The notes beneath the pieces were generated by a model that was not told the origin of the DNA, made no database searches, and saw only the letters and a program-made list of their open reading frames with translations. This document shows, one piece after another, positions 9,269 to 17,846 of a DNA stretch of 64,000 bases. Within the stretch, counting starts at the first letter, position 1. The number at the start of each line of letters is the position of its first letter. Position numbers and translations under genes: made by a program. Origin of the DNA: JAIEPM01 sp964546815 (lineage in GTDB: Bacteria > Cyanobacteriota > Vampirovibrionia > Obscuribacterales > Obscuribacteraceae); assembly GCA_964546815.1 (NCBI GenBank), contig CAZJLR010000001.1, positions 124,001 to 188,000 on the forward strand, read 5' to 3'.

Positions 9269-12200
9269 ATGGCTGAAGAACTTCTCACGTCCAAAAAGAT
9301 TAGCCTAGATGCAGCCGTAAAGGCGCTTGAGGCTTTGCAAAAACGGGGGGTTGACCTCAACCCGTTTTCGCTTGCAGACGAACTGCAGGTGAATTCAAAA
9401 GTCATAGTTGTAAATGCAGACATAATGGAATTGCTTTCACAAGCGCGCGGCGATGTGAACGGCATAGTTGCGGCAGAATACGATAAATTGCTCAAGCGCA
9501 TCGAAGAGCTAGAGGAAATGAACGCATCATTGCTTTCCTCAGTGGAGCACCCAGCTCAAGACCAATCTGAAATCGGGCACCTTAAAGAATGCGTTGAACT
9601 GCTCGAAGCTGAAAATTCTCTTTTGAAAGAATCAAAATCAGACTTGCAAAGTCGCTATCAGGAACTCGAAGAGTCGCGGGATTTCTTGCGCTTGCAAGTT
9701 GAAGAGTTAGAACAAAACGGCGCATCATTATCTCAAACAAACGATGCGAACAATTCCCAAAACGCGGCGTTGGCTGAAGAGAATGCCAAGAAAATCGAAG
9801 AGCTAAACGCAGAACTAGAAGAGCTTCGAAATAAAAACAACAAGCTTTCTGAGCAAATTAAGGCCTTAGAAAGCGCCAATCAGGTACTTGCTTTAAGCAT
9901 GCAAGATTCTTATCAACAAGGATTTGATGCCGGCAAAAACCAAACAGAACAAGCATTCCACGCAAACGCTGCTCAGCGTAATAGTAATGTGGAAGAAGCA
10001 GAACTCATGCTTCAAGAAGCAGAAGAAAAACGCATCGAAGCCGAAAGACTTTTTCAAGCAGCCGCAGCCGAACGAAGCGAAGCAGCAAACATGCTCCAAT
10101 CGGCCGAGTCGGAAAGAGCGGAAGCCGAGCGCTATAGACAAGAAGCTGAAACTGAAAAACTCGAGGCAGAACAATTACAAAGTGCTGCAGAAACAGAACG
10201 ACTTGAAGCTGAAAAACTGCAACGCGCTGCTCAAGAAGAACGAGCTGAGGCCGAAAAGTTGCAGCAATCTGCAGAACTTGAGCGCTTAGAAGCGATAAAC
10301 CTTCAACAAGCGGCCGAAACAGAACGAGCCGAAGCTGAACGATTGCAGCAAGCCGCGGAAGCTGAACGCCTCGAGGCAGAAAGGCTTCAACAAGTGGCAC
10401 AGGAAGAAAGAGCAGAAGCAGAAAAGTTACAACATGCTGCTGAGTCAGAACGTGCCGAGGCAGAAAGCTTGCAACAAGCAGCTGAGTCAGAGCGAGCCGA
10501 AGCCGCGCGCTTACAACAAGAAGCCGAGTCAGAGCGCGCTGAAGCTGCCCGACTTCAACAAGAAGCTGAGTCCGAACGTGCTGAAGCAGAACGCTTGCAG
10601 CAAGAAGCTGAGTCTGAACGCGCTGAAGCAGAACGCTTGCAGCAGGAAGCTGAGACTCAACGAGTCGAAGCCGAGCGATTGCAACAAGAAGCTGAATCTG
10701 AGCGTGCCAAAGCCGAGCGACTGCAGCAAGAAGCTGAATCTCAACGCCTTGAAGCTGAGCGATTGCAACATGAAGCCAATGCAGAACAAGATGAATCGGA
10801 AGCTTTGCATGTAAGCAGCGAAGAAGCAGCTCATCACATTGAACACGCTGAAAGCAGCGAAGTAAACCAAGCCGAGATTGAAACATCTGCACACGAAGTG
10901 AGTGCTGAGCCACGCAACATAGAAGATCCTATAGCTGAAAATAAAGAACAAGCTAATACTGCGCCACCACTGAAAACCGCCGGCGACAACAAGCAGAAGG
11001 GTTCTAAACCCAGCAATCCAAACATTACTCCTCCGAGTATAAAGCCGATCAATGCAGCATCAGGAAAAGCAAAAACATCAGGCAACAAAATGCCTGGGAT
11101 GCCTGAAACAGCGGAGAACGTCAATCCTGACGTAGTACAGCAATTTGCAGATTTCCTTGTAACACCACTGAGCAAAGGCAACCCTAAGCAAAAGTCCCCG
11201 GTACCGAAACCCGATATCATCGAAGAGGAACCGATTGAAAACGTGGTTGAGAGCGTAACTCTGGACAATCTTGATGCCAGAGAAGGCTCATTGTTCGATG
11301 ATGGAAGCCTTTCTACCGACGAAGAAAGCTTGCCTGAAGAAAGCGATGCAGTCACTCAAGCAGACGATTATCAGCTGCCAAACTATATGGATCCAAGCTT
11401 CTTCGAAGCAGATCCAGAACAGTCCAGCGACACAAATTTGCAGCAAACTGCTGAAACAGTCGGCGGGTACTCCGACAGTCCAGATAGCGCGGAATCAGTT
11501 TATGATGCCAATCTGCACTATGATCCAAGCTCAGCGCAAGACGCCAGTACAGCTTATGATCAGGCTGCCACATACGATCCCAACGCAACGTACGATCCGA
11601 ATGCAATGGGCGATCCAAATGCTACTTACGATCCCAACGTTACTTACGATCCAAACGCTACCTACGATCCTAACGTTACTTACGATCCTAACGTAGCTTA
11701 CGATCCTAACGTAGCTTACGATCCTAACGTAACTTACGATCCCAACGCTGCCTACGATCCCAACGCTGCCTACGATCCCAACGCTGCCTACGATCCCAAC
11801 GCTGCCTNNNNNNNNNNNNNNNNNNNNNNNNNNNNNNNNNNNNNNNNNNNNNNNNNNNNNNNNNNNNNNNNNNNNNNNNNNNNNNNNNNNNNNNNNNNNN
11901 NNNNNNNACGATCCCAACGCCGCTCANNNNNNNNNNNNNNNNNNNNNNNNNNNNNNNNNNNNNNNNNNNNNNNNNNNNNNNNNNNNNNNNNNNNNNNNNN
12001 NNNNNNNNNNNNNNNNNNNNNNNNNNCCAACGCTGCCTACGATCCCAACGCCGCTCATGATCCCAACGCTGCCTACGATCCCAACGCCGCTCATGATCCC
12101 AACGCTGCCTACGATGCCAACGCTGCTTATGATCAAAACGCTGCCTACGATCCCAACGCTGCTTATGATCCCAACGCTGCCTACGATCCCAACGTCGCTT

Positions 12201-13132
12201 ACGATCAAAACGTCGAGTTCGGTCAAAACGTTGCCTACGATCAAAGTGCAGCTCAAGACCCAAACACAACATACGATTCAAATGTAAGCCAGGCTTCAGA
12301 TCTTGCTTACGATTCAAATGTAAGCCAGGCTTCAGATCTTGCTTACGATTCAAATGTAAGCCAGGCTTCAGATCTTGCTTACGATCCAAATGCAGATTAT
12401 GTTTATGATCCAAATGCAGCAGCCGATCCTAACGCAGCATATGATTCAGCTGCACCGGCTGAGCAGGGCTTAGCTTACGATCCAACAGCAGCATACGATC
12501 CGCTTGCGACCTACGCTCAGCCGGCCGAGGGAAATGCGCAAAATTCATTTGCAGAGCTTCCTGTACAAGCGCAATTAGCAGAGTCGAACGCAGACAAACA
12601 AAGCACAGCTGAGCAGAAAACTCCGTTATCTACAGAAGTAGATGACGACGACAACGGCAAGGATTCACCCGCGCACGGTGGCAAGAAAAAGACAACAACA
12701 GCATTTGACCCAAATGAACTTAGAGATATCGTGCAACATCGTTTGCATAAAGCTGATGAATCAACAGAAGGTGAAGCAGGACCAAAATCTGGTCTTAACA
12801 AATTTGTGGGTGGAAAACATACGCAAGACAATACTGCGGCTGCAGCTCAAAACATGCCACGAAATGTTTCACCCGATATTCGCAAGGCCTGCAAGATGTT
12901 GGGACTTAGACCTGAAGAATTGAGTAAACCGGCAGTTATTGAAGCCTGGAAACGCGAAATGGCAAAGCCCGGAGTTCACCCTGACACAGGTGGCGATACA
13001 GAAATGGCGATGTATCTTAACAATGCTAAAGATACACTCGTTAGATATCTGGAAGCCCAAGCGCCAAAGCTTGGCAAAGTATTTGGTGCAAAAGCTAGCG
13101 ATCACGGAAAGGACAAAGGCGAGAAGAGCTAG
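9269..13132 (+). CDS. Giant coiled-coil / YDPNAA-repeat protein with C-terminal J-like domain (contains assembly gaps)
   Basis: A multi-part protein without a named family. Residues 1-75 are a compact helical domain (KGVDLNPF-type turn then SLADELQVNSKVI) that could be a small HTH. Residues about 75-510 are coiled coil. From about 245 on it is a near-perfect 14-residue repeat of the type ERAEAERLQQEAES. An acidic, Pro-rich linker follows (about 510-760). A tandem hexapeptide tract YDPNAA/YDPNVA comes next, including three identical 36-bp copies encoding YDSNVSQASDLA. The last 80 residues resemble a DnaJ J domain: a CKMLGL helix, AWKREM, then the HPD tripeptide in GVHPDTGGD and a final helix. 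HPD is the Hsp70-stimulating motif. Two 100-N gaps (11808-11907, 11927-12026) lie inside the hexapeptide tract, so true length is unknown. The start is ATG with GGAG upstream. Confidence 0.8.
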   Translation: MAEELLTSKKISLDAAVKALEALQKRGVDLNPFSLADELQVNSKVIVVNADIMELLSQARGDVNGIVAAEYDKLLKRIEELEEMNASLLSSVEHPAQDQSEIGHLKECVELLEAENSLLKESKSDLQSRYQELEESRDFLRLQVEELEQNGASLSQTNDANNSQNAALAEENAKKIEELNAELEELRNKNNKLSEQIKALESANQVLALSMQDSYQQGFDAGKNQTEQAFHANAAQRNSNVEEAELMLQEAEEKRIEAERLFQAAAAERSEAANMLQSAESERAEAERYRQEAETEKLEAEQLQSAAETERLEAEKLQRAAQEERAEAEKLQQSAELERLEAINLQQAAETERAEAERLQQAAEAERLEAERLQQVAQEERAEAEKLQHAAESERAEAESLQQAAESERAEAARLQQEAESERAEAARLQQEAESERAEAERLQQEAESERAEAERLQQEAETQRVEAERLQQEAESERAKAERLQQEAESQRLEAERLQHEANAEQDESEALHVSSEEAAHHIEHAESSEVNQAEIETSAHEVSAEPRNIEDPIAENKEQANTAPPLKTAGDNKQKGSKPSNPNITPPSIKPINAASGKAKTSGNKMPGMPETAENVNPDVVQQFADFLVTPLSKGNPKQKSPVPKPDIIEEEPIENVVESVTLDNLDAREGSLFDDGSLSTDEESLPEESDAVTQADDYQLPNYMDPSFFEADPEQSSDTNLQQTAETVGGYSDSPDSAESVYDANLHYDPSSAQDASTAYDQAATYDPNATYDPNAMGDPNATYDPNVTYDPNATYDPNVTYDPNVAYDPNVAYDPNVTYDPNAAYDPNAAYDPNAAYDPNAAXXXXXXXXXXXXXXXXXXXXXXXXXXXXXXXXXXRSQRRSXXXXXXXXXXXXXXXXXXXXXXXXXXXXXXXXXXNAAYDPNAAHDPNAAYDPNAAHDPNAAYDANAAYDQNAAYDPNAAYDPNAAYDPNVAYDQNVEFGQNVAYDQSAAQDPNTTYDSNVSQASDLAYDSNVSQASDLAYDSNVSQASDLAYDPNADYVYDPNAAADPNAAYDSAAPAEQGLAYDPTAAYDPLATYAQPAEGNAQNSFAELPVQAQLAESNADKQSTAEQKTPLSTEVDDDDNGKDSPAHGGKKKTTTAFDPNELRDIVQHRLHKADESTEGEAGPKSGLNKFVGGKHTQDNTAAAAQNMPRNVSPDIRKACKMLGLRPEELSKPAVIEAWKREMAKPGVHPDTGGDTEMAMYLNNAKDTLVRYLEAQAPKLGKVFGAKASDHGKDKGEKS
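10005..10800 (+). repeat. Degenerate 42-bp tandem repeats encoding a 14-residue coiled-coil unit
   Basis: The DNA repeats with a period of about 42 bases, encoding variants of ERAEAERLQQEAES (two heptads). Copies differ mainly at synonymous or conservative positions. This is expected to make a long, uninterrupted alpha-helical rod. Antisense and other-frame readings through it look like long Leu/Gln-rich or Arg-rich ORFs but are artefacts of the repeat. Confidence 0.85.
11567..12262 (+). repeat. 18-bp tandem repeats encoding YDPNAA, interrupted by two N gaps
   Basis: The unit TACGATCCCAACGCTGCC and close variants (YDPNAA, YDPNVT, YDPNVA, HDPNAA, YDQNVA) are tandemly repeated. Variants cluster, as expected from recent expansion. 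The two runs of exactly 100 N fall in the most uniform part, where an assembler would fail. The copy number is therefore not known. Confidence 0.9.
11808..12026. other. Two 100-N scaffold gaps separated by 19 known bases
   Basis: N runs occupy 11808-11907 and 11927-12026. Exactly 100 N is the conventional placeholder for a gap of unknown size. The 19 bases between them encode YDPNAAH in the repeat frame, but as printed they fall in a different frame (RSQRRS). The printed gap lengths are therefore not the real ones. Confidence 0.95.
12272..12379 (+). repeat. Three identical 36-bp tandem copies (YDSNVSQASDLA)
   Basis: Three perfect copies at 12272-12307, 12308-12343 and 12344-12379. Each encodes a 12-residue version of the neighbouring YDPNAA repeat. 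Identity at the DNA level points to very recent duplication. Confidence 0.93.
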
Positions 13133-13139
13133 GGTCAGG

Positions 13140-13173
13140 CCCAGCACAGCATGCTAACATCATGTGCTGAGGG
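13140..13173 (+). promoter_or_regulatory. Hairpin that could mask the der ribosome-binding site
   Basis: CAGCACA (13142-13148) pairs with TGTGCTG (13163-13169). With one bulged A the stem extends by two pairs into GGG (CC 13140-13141 with 13171-13172). The right arm contains the GAGGG Shine-Dalgarno of der, five bases before its ATG. Folding would hide the site. It may equally be a weak end-structure for the upstream gene. Confidence 0.35.
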
Positions 13174-13178
13174 AAATT

Positions 13179-14546
13179 ATGATTAGACCCGTTGTTGTCA
13201 TTGTTGGGCGTCCGAATGTAGGTAAATCTACCTTCTTCAACCGCTGCGTGGGTGGTAGAGAAGCTATTGTTTACGACAGTCCGGGGGTTACTCGCGATCG
13301 TATATATAGAGAGTTTGACTGGTCAGGACACGATTTCTTGATAGTTGACACTGGCGGACTTCTGCCGGACTCAACAGAAGAAATAAGTAAGCAAGTCAAA
13401 GAACAGGTTTTCAGCGCTGTCGAAGAGGCAGATGTTGTAGTTTTCATGGTCGACGGCAAGGTCGGAATGACAGGTGCAGACCAGGATGTAGCAAATATGC
13501 TGAGACGCTGCAAAAAACCAGTCATATTGGCAGTTAACAAAATCGACAGTCCAAAAGAACAATCTAATTTGTTAGATTTTTTCAGCCTGGGACTGGGCGA
13601 ACCGCTTTCATTGTCGGCACTTAGAGGAACAGGCGGCGTAGGCGACCTGTTGGACAAAGTTTTGGAGCTTTTGCCTGAAGATCTAAGACAGGCTTCACGT
13701 AAGGTGCCGGTAGAAGACGATGAGTCACAAGAGGAAAGAAAAGACTTTTCTCTTGCCATCGTTGGCAGACCTAATGTTGGCAAGTCGTCGATTATTAACG
13801 CCATCACCGGAACCAAGAGGTCTATAGTCACAGACATACCTGGCACCACCCGTGATGCGCTGGACAGCACATTTGAATATGAAGGAAGGCAGCTTACACT
13901 AATCGATACTGCAGGAATCAGAAGGCGTTCGAAAGTAGATTACGGAGTAGAAGCATTTTCTGTTGTACGTGCATTGAAATCGATTGAACGAGCCGATGTG
14001 GTTGTCTTGGTGCTTGATGCCAGCCAGGACATAGCCGATCAAGATCAAAAAATAGCTCAAAAAATTCTCGATGCAGGCAAAGCTGCAGTCGTCGTGTTCA
14101 ACAAGTGGGATCTCATTCCAGACAAATCAAGCAAATTGATGAATGAGTACCTCGATAAAATTACGATGGACTTGCCTCACTTGAAATTTGTTGAAGCAGT
14201 TTTTACCTCAGCGAAAAGCGGTCAAAGAGTCAAGAATATTCTTGATGCAGCGGCTCGCGCTTTTGCCGAGACTCAAAAACGAGTGAGCACATCAGTGTTT
14301 AACCAGGTAGTTCAAGACGCGCAAATGGTTACGCCGCCTCCAGCAGGCAAGCGAGGAAAGCGCCTCAGGATCTATTATGGTACTCAGGTGTCAATTTCCC
14401 CGCCCTCTTTCGTACTAAAAGTGAACGACAACAAATTAGCTGCGTCAGGCTACCTAACTTATATGGAGCGAAAGATTCGAGAATCATTCGGCTTTAAAGG
14501 AACTCCAATAAAACTGTTTTTGAGACCGAAGGAGAGGGACAACTAG
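13179..14546 (+). CDS. der: Ribosome assembly GTPase Der (EngA)
   Basis: Essential tandem GTPase for 50S ribosome maturation. Two G domains are visible. The first has Walker A GRPNVGKS at residues 10-17, DTGG and NKID. The second has GRPNVGKS at 196-203, DTAGI and NKWD. A C-terminal KH-like domain follows (about 370-455, ending KGTPIKLFLRPKER). Length (456 residues) is typical. I chose the ATG at 13179 over the in-frame GTG at 13164, because GAGGG lies five bases before the ATG and MIRPVVVIVGRPN matches the family N-terminus. The PlsY-HtrA gene begins four bases after the stop, a der-plsY order seen in many bacteria. Confidence 0.97.
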   Translation: MIRPVVVIVGRPNVGKSTFFNRCVGGREAIVYDSPGVTRDRIYREFDWSGHDFLIVDTGGLLPDSTEEISKQVKEQVFSAVEEADVVVFMVDGKVGMTGADQDVANMLRRCKKPVILAVNKIDSPKEQSNLLDFFSLGLGEPLSLSALRGTGGVGDLLDKVLELLPEDLRQASRKVPVEDDESQEERKDFSLAIVGRPNVGKSSIINAITGTKRSIVTDIPGTTRDALDSTFEYEGRQLTLIDTAGIRRRSKVDYGVEAFSVVRALKSIERADVVVLVLDASQDIADQDQKIAQKILDAGKAAVVVFNKWDLIPDKSSKLMNEYLDKITMDLPHLKFVEAVFTSAKSGQRVKNILDAAARAFAETQKRVSTSVFNQVVQDAQMVTPPPAGKRGKRLRIYYGTQVSISPPSFVLKVNDNKLAASGYLTYMERKIRESFGFKGTPIKLFLRPKERDN

Positions 14547-14549
14547 TCC

Positions 14550-16607
14550 ATGCTTGCAGCGATCATCATCTGCATTTTTTCTTATGTATTGGGCTCAATC
14601 CCAACTGGATACTGGTTAGGGAAAGTACTCAAAGGAATTGACATACGCCAGGTCGGCAGCGGCTCTACTGGTGCAACAAACGTTCTGCGCACTGTAGGAA
14701 AGGGGCCTGCTGCATTCGTACTCTTTTTCGATATGTTCAAAGGCGCATTTCCAGTGCTTCTTGGAATAGCTGCATCAGAACCTATTGGTCAACAAAGTAT
14801 GCCTTTGCCACCGTGGCTGAGCCTTCTGGCAGACCCGGCCTTGCAAGCTGAACCGTACCGAACCTATGTCGGTTATTTCATTTTGCCTGCTATCGCCGGA
14901 ATACTTTCAATGATTGGTCACAGCAAATCAATCTTTCTAAAATTCCAGGGCGGAAAGAGCGCCGCCACAGGATTAGGCACGCTTGGAGCCATGAATCCAT
15001 ATACAGGTCTCAGCATGTTTGCCGTGTTCGTAAGCACCATTTACATCGGACGCTACGTTTCTGTAGGCTCAATGCTGGCGGCGGCGGTGGGGCCATTTTT
15101 CATGCACTATTTCACACACGGCCAACGACCGGCTTTTGTGATTTATAACATCATCGGCAGTTCATATGTGATTATTCGACACCGATCAAATATAAAGCGA
15201 TTACTAAAAGGCACAGAGCCTAAAATTGGCGAAAAGGCTCCAGAAGTGGAAAAAGAAAGCAGTTCAGACAAAGAGACGAAAAACGATTCGTGTTGTGCAC
15301 ATGAAAATCAGGAGCTTAAGCACACAATGATCAACGAAAATCAGTCAGCGAACAAAAAAACTACAGACAACACCGACAAAACCGGTGCAATCTTAATTTT
15401 GTTGGTTGCGCTAACTATGTCACAGCATGCTTATTCGGCAGACAACAAAGCCGATAAGGCTGCGGCAAAAGCAGCCAAAGCAGTTGCAAAAAGTGCAAGT
15501 AAATCAAGCAAAGACGATAGCGATAAAAGCTCCACATTGCCTGACGTATTCACATCTGCGCCTCCGGCGACTATTACTCCGGACGAAGCAAATTGCATAA
15601 GAATCTACAAAACAGACAGCAAAGCTGTAGTTAACGTCACCACAGTTGGTGTCGCCACACCAGAATCACTCATTTACGGTATAACCCCGCAAGGTGATAC
15701 CGGATCTGGTGCAATCATTTCAGCCGACGGCTATATTTTGACTAACAACCACGTTGTGACTACAAGCCGCATCATCAACGGCTTGCGAATTAGCGAGGTA
15801 GCCCAACTTGTAAGAATCACACTCTTTGACGGAACGGCTTATCCTGCCAAAGTTGTAGGCGTAGATCCTGATAATGACTTGGCAGTTTTAAAAATTGATC
15901 CGGGCAGTCAAAAACTTGCCACACTGAAGTTTGGCGATTCAAGCAAACTGGAAGTTGGAAGACGCGTATATGCCATAGGCAATCCGTTTGGTCTCGACCT
16001 CACAATGACCAGCGGCATCATTTCAAGCGTCGGGCGGACGATGAGAACAGAAAATGGCAGAGTAATTAAGGGCGTTCTGCAAACAGACGCGGCTATTAAT
16101 CCGGGCAATTCTGGAGGTCCGCTTCTTGATTCTCAGGGAAATATGATTGGGGTCACTACAGCTATTTTGAGCAAGAACCAGCAAAGCGCCGGCATCGGTT
16201 TTGCCATTCCAATCAACGTAGTCAAGCGCATAGTGCCACAATTAATTGCGCATGGTGCAGTTCTACGACCTGACCTCGGCATAAATCAGGTCAAACCTCT
16301 AAATGTGGGGCTCATGATCTGGTCAATTGATGCCAAAGGACCTGCAGCAGAAGCCGGTTTACGCGGTCCATCTATACGTCGAGGCAAGATAGGTGCATTT
16401 GATTTCGAACAAATTGACAACTCTACCGCAGACATCATAGTAGGTATTGACAGCCAACATGTTGGTTCACTAGATGACCTTCTCAGCTATATTGAAACCA
16501 AAAAGCCTGGTCAAGTGGTTACACTGAATGTTTTGAGACAGGGGCAAGTGACCAAAATTCCAGTAAAATTAGCTGAAACAAAAGCTCAGCCCAGCCCTAA
16601 CCAATAA
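14550..16607 (+). CDS. Fused PlsY glycerol-3-phosphate acyltransferase and HtrA/Deg-type serine protease
   Basis: One uninterrupted frame of 685 residues joins two proteins that are normally separate. Residues 1-215 are PlsY, the membrane enzyme that moves acyl groups from acyl-phosphate to glycerol-3-phosphate. It has several membrane helices and the motifs GSGSTGATN and GGKSAAT. A polar linker (about 216-275) leads to a hydrophobic stretch (ILILLVALTMSQHAYSA) that looks like a signal sequence. Residues about 340-560 are a trypsin-like protease with an intact triad His401 (TNNHVV), Asp443 (DNDLAVL) and Ser521 (GNSGGP). A PDZ domain ends the protein (about 580-675). An in-frame ATG at 15327 (Met260), with AGGAG 12 bases upstream and the signal-like segment after it, could give a separate HtrA product from the same mRNA. 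Confidence 0.88.
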   Translation: MLAAIIICIFSYVLGSIPTGYWLGKVLKGIDIRQVGSGSTGATNVLRTVGKGPAAFVLFFDMFKGAFPVLLGIAASEPIGQQSMPLPPWLSLLADPALQAEPYRTYVGYFILPAIAGILSMIGHSKSIFLKFQGGKSAATGLGTLGAMNPYTGLSMFAVFVSTIYIGRYVSVGSMLAAAVGPFFMHYFTHGQRPAFVIYNIIGSSYVIIRHRSNIKRLLKGTEPKIGEKAPEVEKESSSDKETKNDSCCAHENQELKHTMINENQSANKKTTDNTDKTGAILILLVALTMSQHAYSADNKADKAAAKAAKAVAKSASKSSKDDSDKSSTLPDVFTSAPPATITPDEANCIRIYKTDSKAVVNVTTVGVATPESLIYGITPQGDTGSGAIISADGYILTNNHVVTTSRIINGLRISEVAQLVRITLFDGTAYPAKVVGVDPDNDLAVLKIDPGSQKLATLKFGDSSKLEVGRRVYAIGNPFGLDLTMTSGIISSVGRTMRTENGRVIKGVLQTDAAINPGNSGGPLLDSQGNMIGVTTAILSKNQQSAGIGFAIPINVVKRIVPQLIAHGAVLRPDLGINQVKPLNVGLMIWSIDAKGPAAEAGLRGPSIRRGKIGAFDFEQIDNSTADIIVGIDSQHVGSLDDLLSYIETKKPGQVVTLNVLRQGQVTKIPVKLAETKAQPSPNQ
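15310..15329 (+). promoter_or_regulatory. Possible internal translation start for the HtrA half
   Basis: AGGAG (15310-15314) precedes an in-frame ATG (15327) by 12 bases. The peptide from that ATG has a polar N-region, a hydrophobic core and an A-x-A-like end (AYSA), as a signal peptide should. The spacing is long but usable. If used, PlsY-HtrA and free exported HtrA would be made together. Confidence 0.35.
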
Positions 16608-16628
16608 CAAACAGCACGGGAGACGACC

Positions 16629-17351
16629 TTGGCAAGAATTCTGGTAATCGATGATGATCAGGCTATTGCTGAGCTAATCAAGGTAAACCTTGATCTGCTC
16701 GGGCATCAAGTCAGCACTGCAAATGACGGCATGAAAGGACTGGCTCTTGCTCAGCAAAACAGACCAGACCTAATCGTATTGGACGTCATGATGCCAGACC
16801 TTGATGGATTTACCGTATGCCAACGACTCAGGCAAAATGCAGCTACCACTGGCATTCCGGTCTTGATGCTCACAGCACTCGGCATGACCAAAGACAAAGT
16901 AAAAGGCTTTGATTCAGGGGCTGATGACTATCTCACTAAGCCATTTGAGATTCCTGAACTGCAAGTGCGCGTAAGAGCTCTTTTGCGCAGAGCCGGCTCA
17001 GTACCGCAATCGGCTTCACTGCCAGAAATTCTCACCGCCGGTGAAATCACTCTGGTACCCGAAAACTTGCAAGCAAAAGTCCGGGAAAGGGTTGTTAAGC
17101 TCACTCCGACTGAGTTTGAGATATTGCATTGTTTGATGCAACACCACGGGCAGACAGTTTCGACAGGAAAGCTGCTTGAAGAAGTCTGGGGTTATTCTCC
17201 AGACGATGATGTCGACACCATTCGCGTTCACATCCGCCACTTGCGTACTCGCCTTGAATCAGGCGAGCGCAAATATATACGCACAGTATACGGCGGTGGA
17301 TATCAACTGGTTCCGGAAGGCTTCACTAAACAGCCTGGCGACCTTAGCTAA
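16629..17351 (+). CDS. OmpR/PhoB-type response regulator
   Basis: A DNA-binding regulator of 240 residues. The receiver domain (1-120) has the acidic pair in VIDDDQ, phospho-acceptor Asp52 (LIVLDVMMPD), the Thr switch (MLTALG) and the Lys in DYLTKPFE. The C-terminal winged helix (about 140-235) shows LTPTEFEILHCLM, then VDTIRVHIRHLRTRLE and the wing YGGGYQL. This architecture matches RpaA/RpaB and PhoB. The TTG start at 16629 follows GGGAG by six bases. No histidine kinase is adjacent, so its partner is elsewhere. It may be cotranscribed with the PlsY-HtrA gene 21 bases upstream, which would fit an envelope-stress role (inference). Confidence 0.92.
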   Translation: MARILVIDDDQAIAELIKVNLDLLGHQVSTANDGMKGLALAQQNRPDLIVLDVMMPDLDGFTVCQRLRQNAATTGIPVLMLTALGMTKDKVKGFDSGADDYLTKPFEIPELQVRVRALLRRAGSVPQSASLPEILTAGEITLVPENLQAKVRERVVKLTPTEFEILHCLMQHHGQTVSTGKLLEEVWGYSPDDDVDTIRVHIRHLRTRLESGERKYIRTVYGGGYQLVPEGFTKQPGDLS

Positions 17352-17846
17352 GGCTCCAATCTGGTGAATCCATATGCCTGGTTTTCGGACGAAGCCCAGC
17401 CCACTTTGCATGACCAAAAATCAAAAATTTGAGCTTTTGAGATAAATGGGCCGAAATCTCAAAACACTAACTGCCTGAAATTTGATGAAATCTATGAAAC
17501 AAACGATTTAGATGTGTTCAAACTAATGAGTTAAGTAGAATTCAGTCTGAGCCGAAATTCACTGAAAAGATGTCAAATACATATCTATTCGTTTAAGAAT
17601 TCAATTCAAAGTTTTTGTTTTCAAGAGAAGAGCTCAACGACCGAATAGTTCACCAGTTGGTCATTAGAGCATTCAAGAAATCTTTCTTAGATTAAGAGAC
17701 CTGTGTAAATGTGGACATACTTGAAATCCACCGTCTATCATGAACCCTGCAACTGATGGCAACTTAGTTTGTGGCGTCTAATGACACTTTCAGCGATTTC
17801 ATCCATCATACTGTCAACGTGTTTTTAAGTAGAAGGAGAGCTCAGT
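17352..17846. other. 495-base AT-rich intergenic region with one clear hairpin
   Basis: No coding sequence is convincing here. A nine-base inverted repeat, TTTTGAGAT (17435-17443) and ATCTCAAAA (17456-17464) with a 12-base loop, lies about 85 bases after the regulator stop. It may end that transcript, although no long T-run follows. The promoter of the O-acyltransferase operon must lie in the right half; I could not pick hexamers with confidence. AGAAGGAG before 17847 is that gene's ribosome-binding site. Confidence 0.45.

Noticed and set aside
10005..10913. Long minus-strand Leu/Gln/Arg-rich frame
   Set aside because: Antisense of the 42-bp coiled-coil repeat; the periodic composition creates open frames on both strands.
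11531..12413. Minus-strand frames of Val/Gly/Ile or Arg/Trp/Asp repeats
   Set aside because: Antisense of the YDPNAA repeats, running through N gaps.
13271..13870. Minus-strand frame of 199 residues within der
   Set aside because: Entirely antisense to a conserved essential gene.
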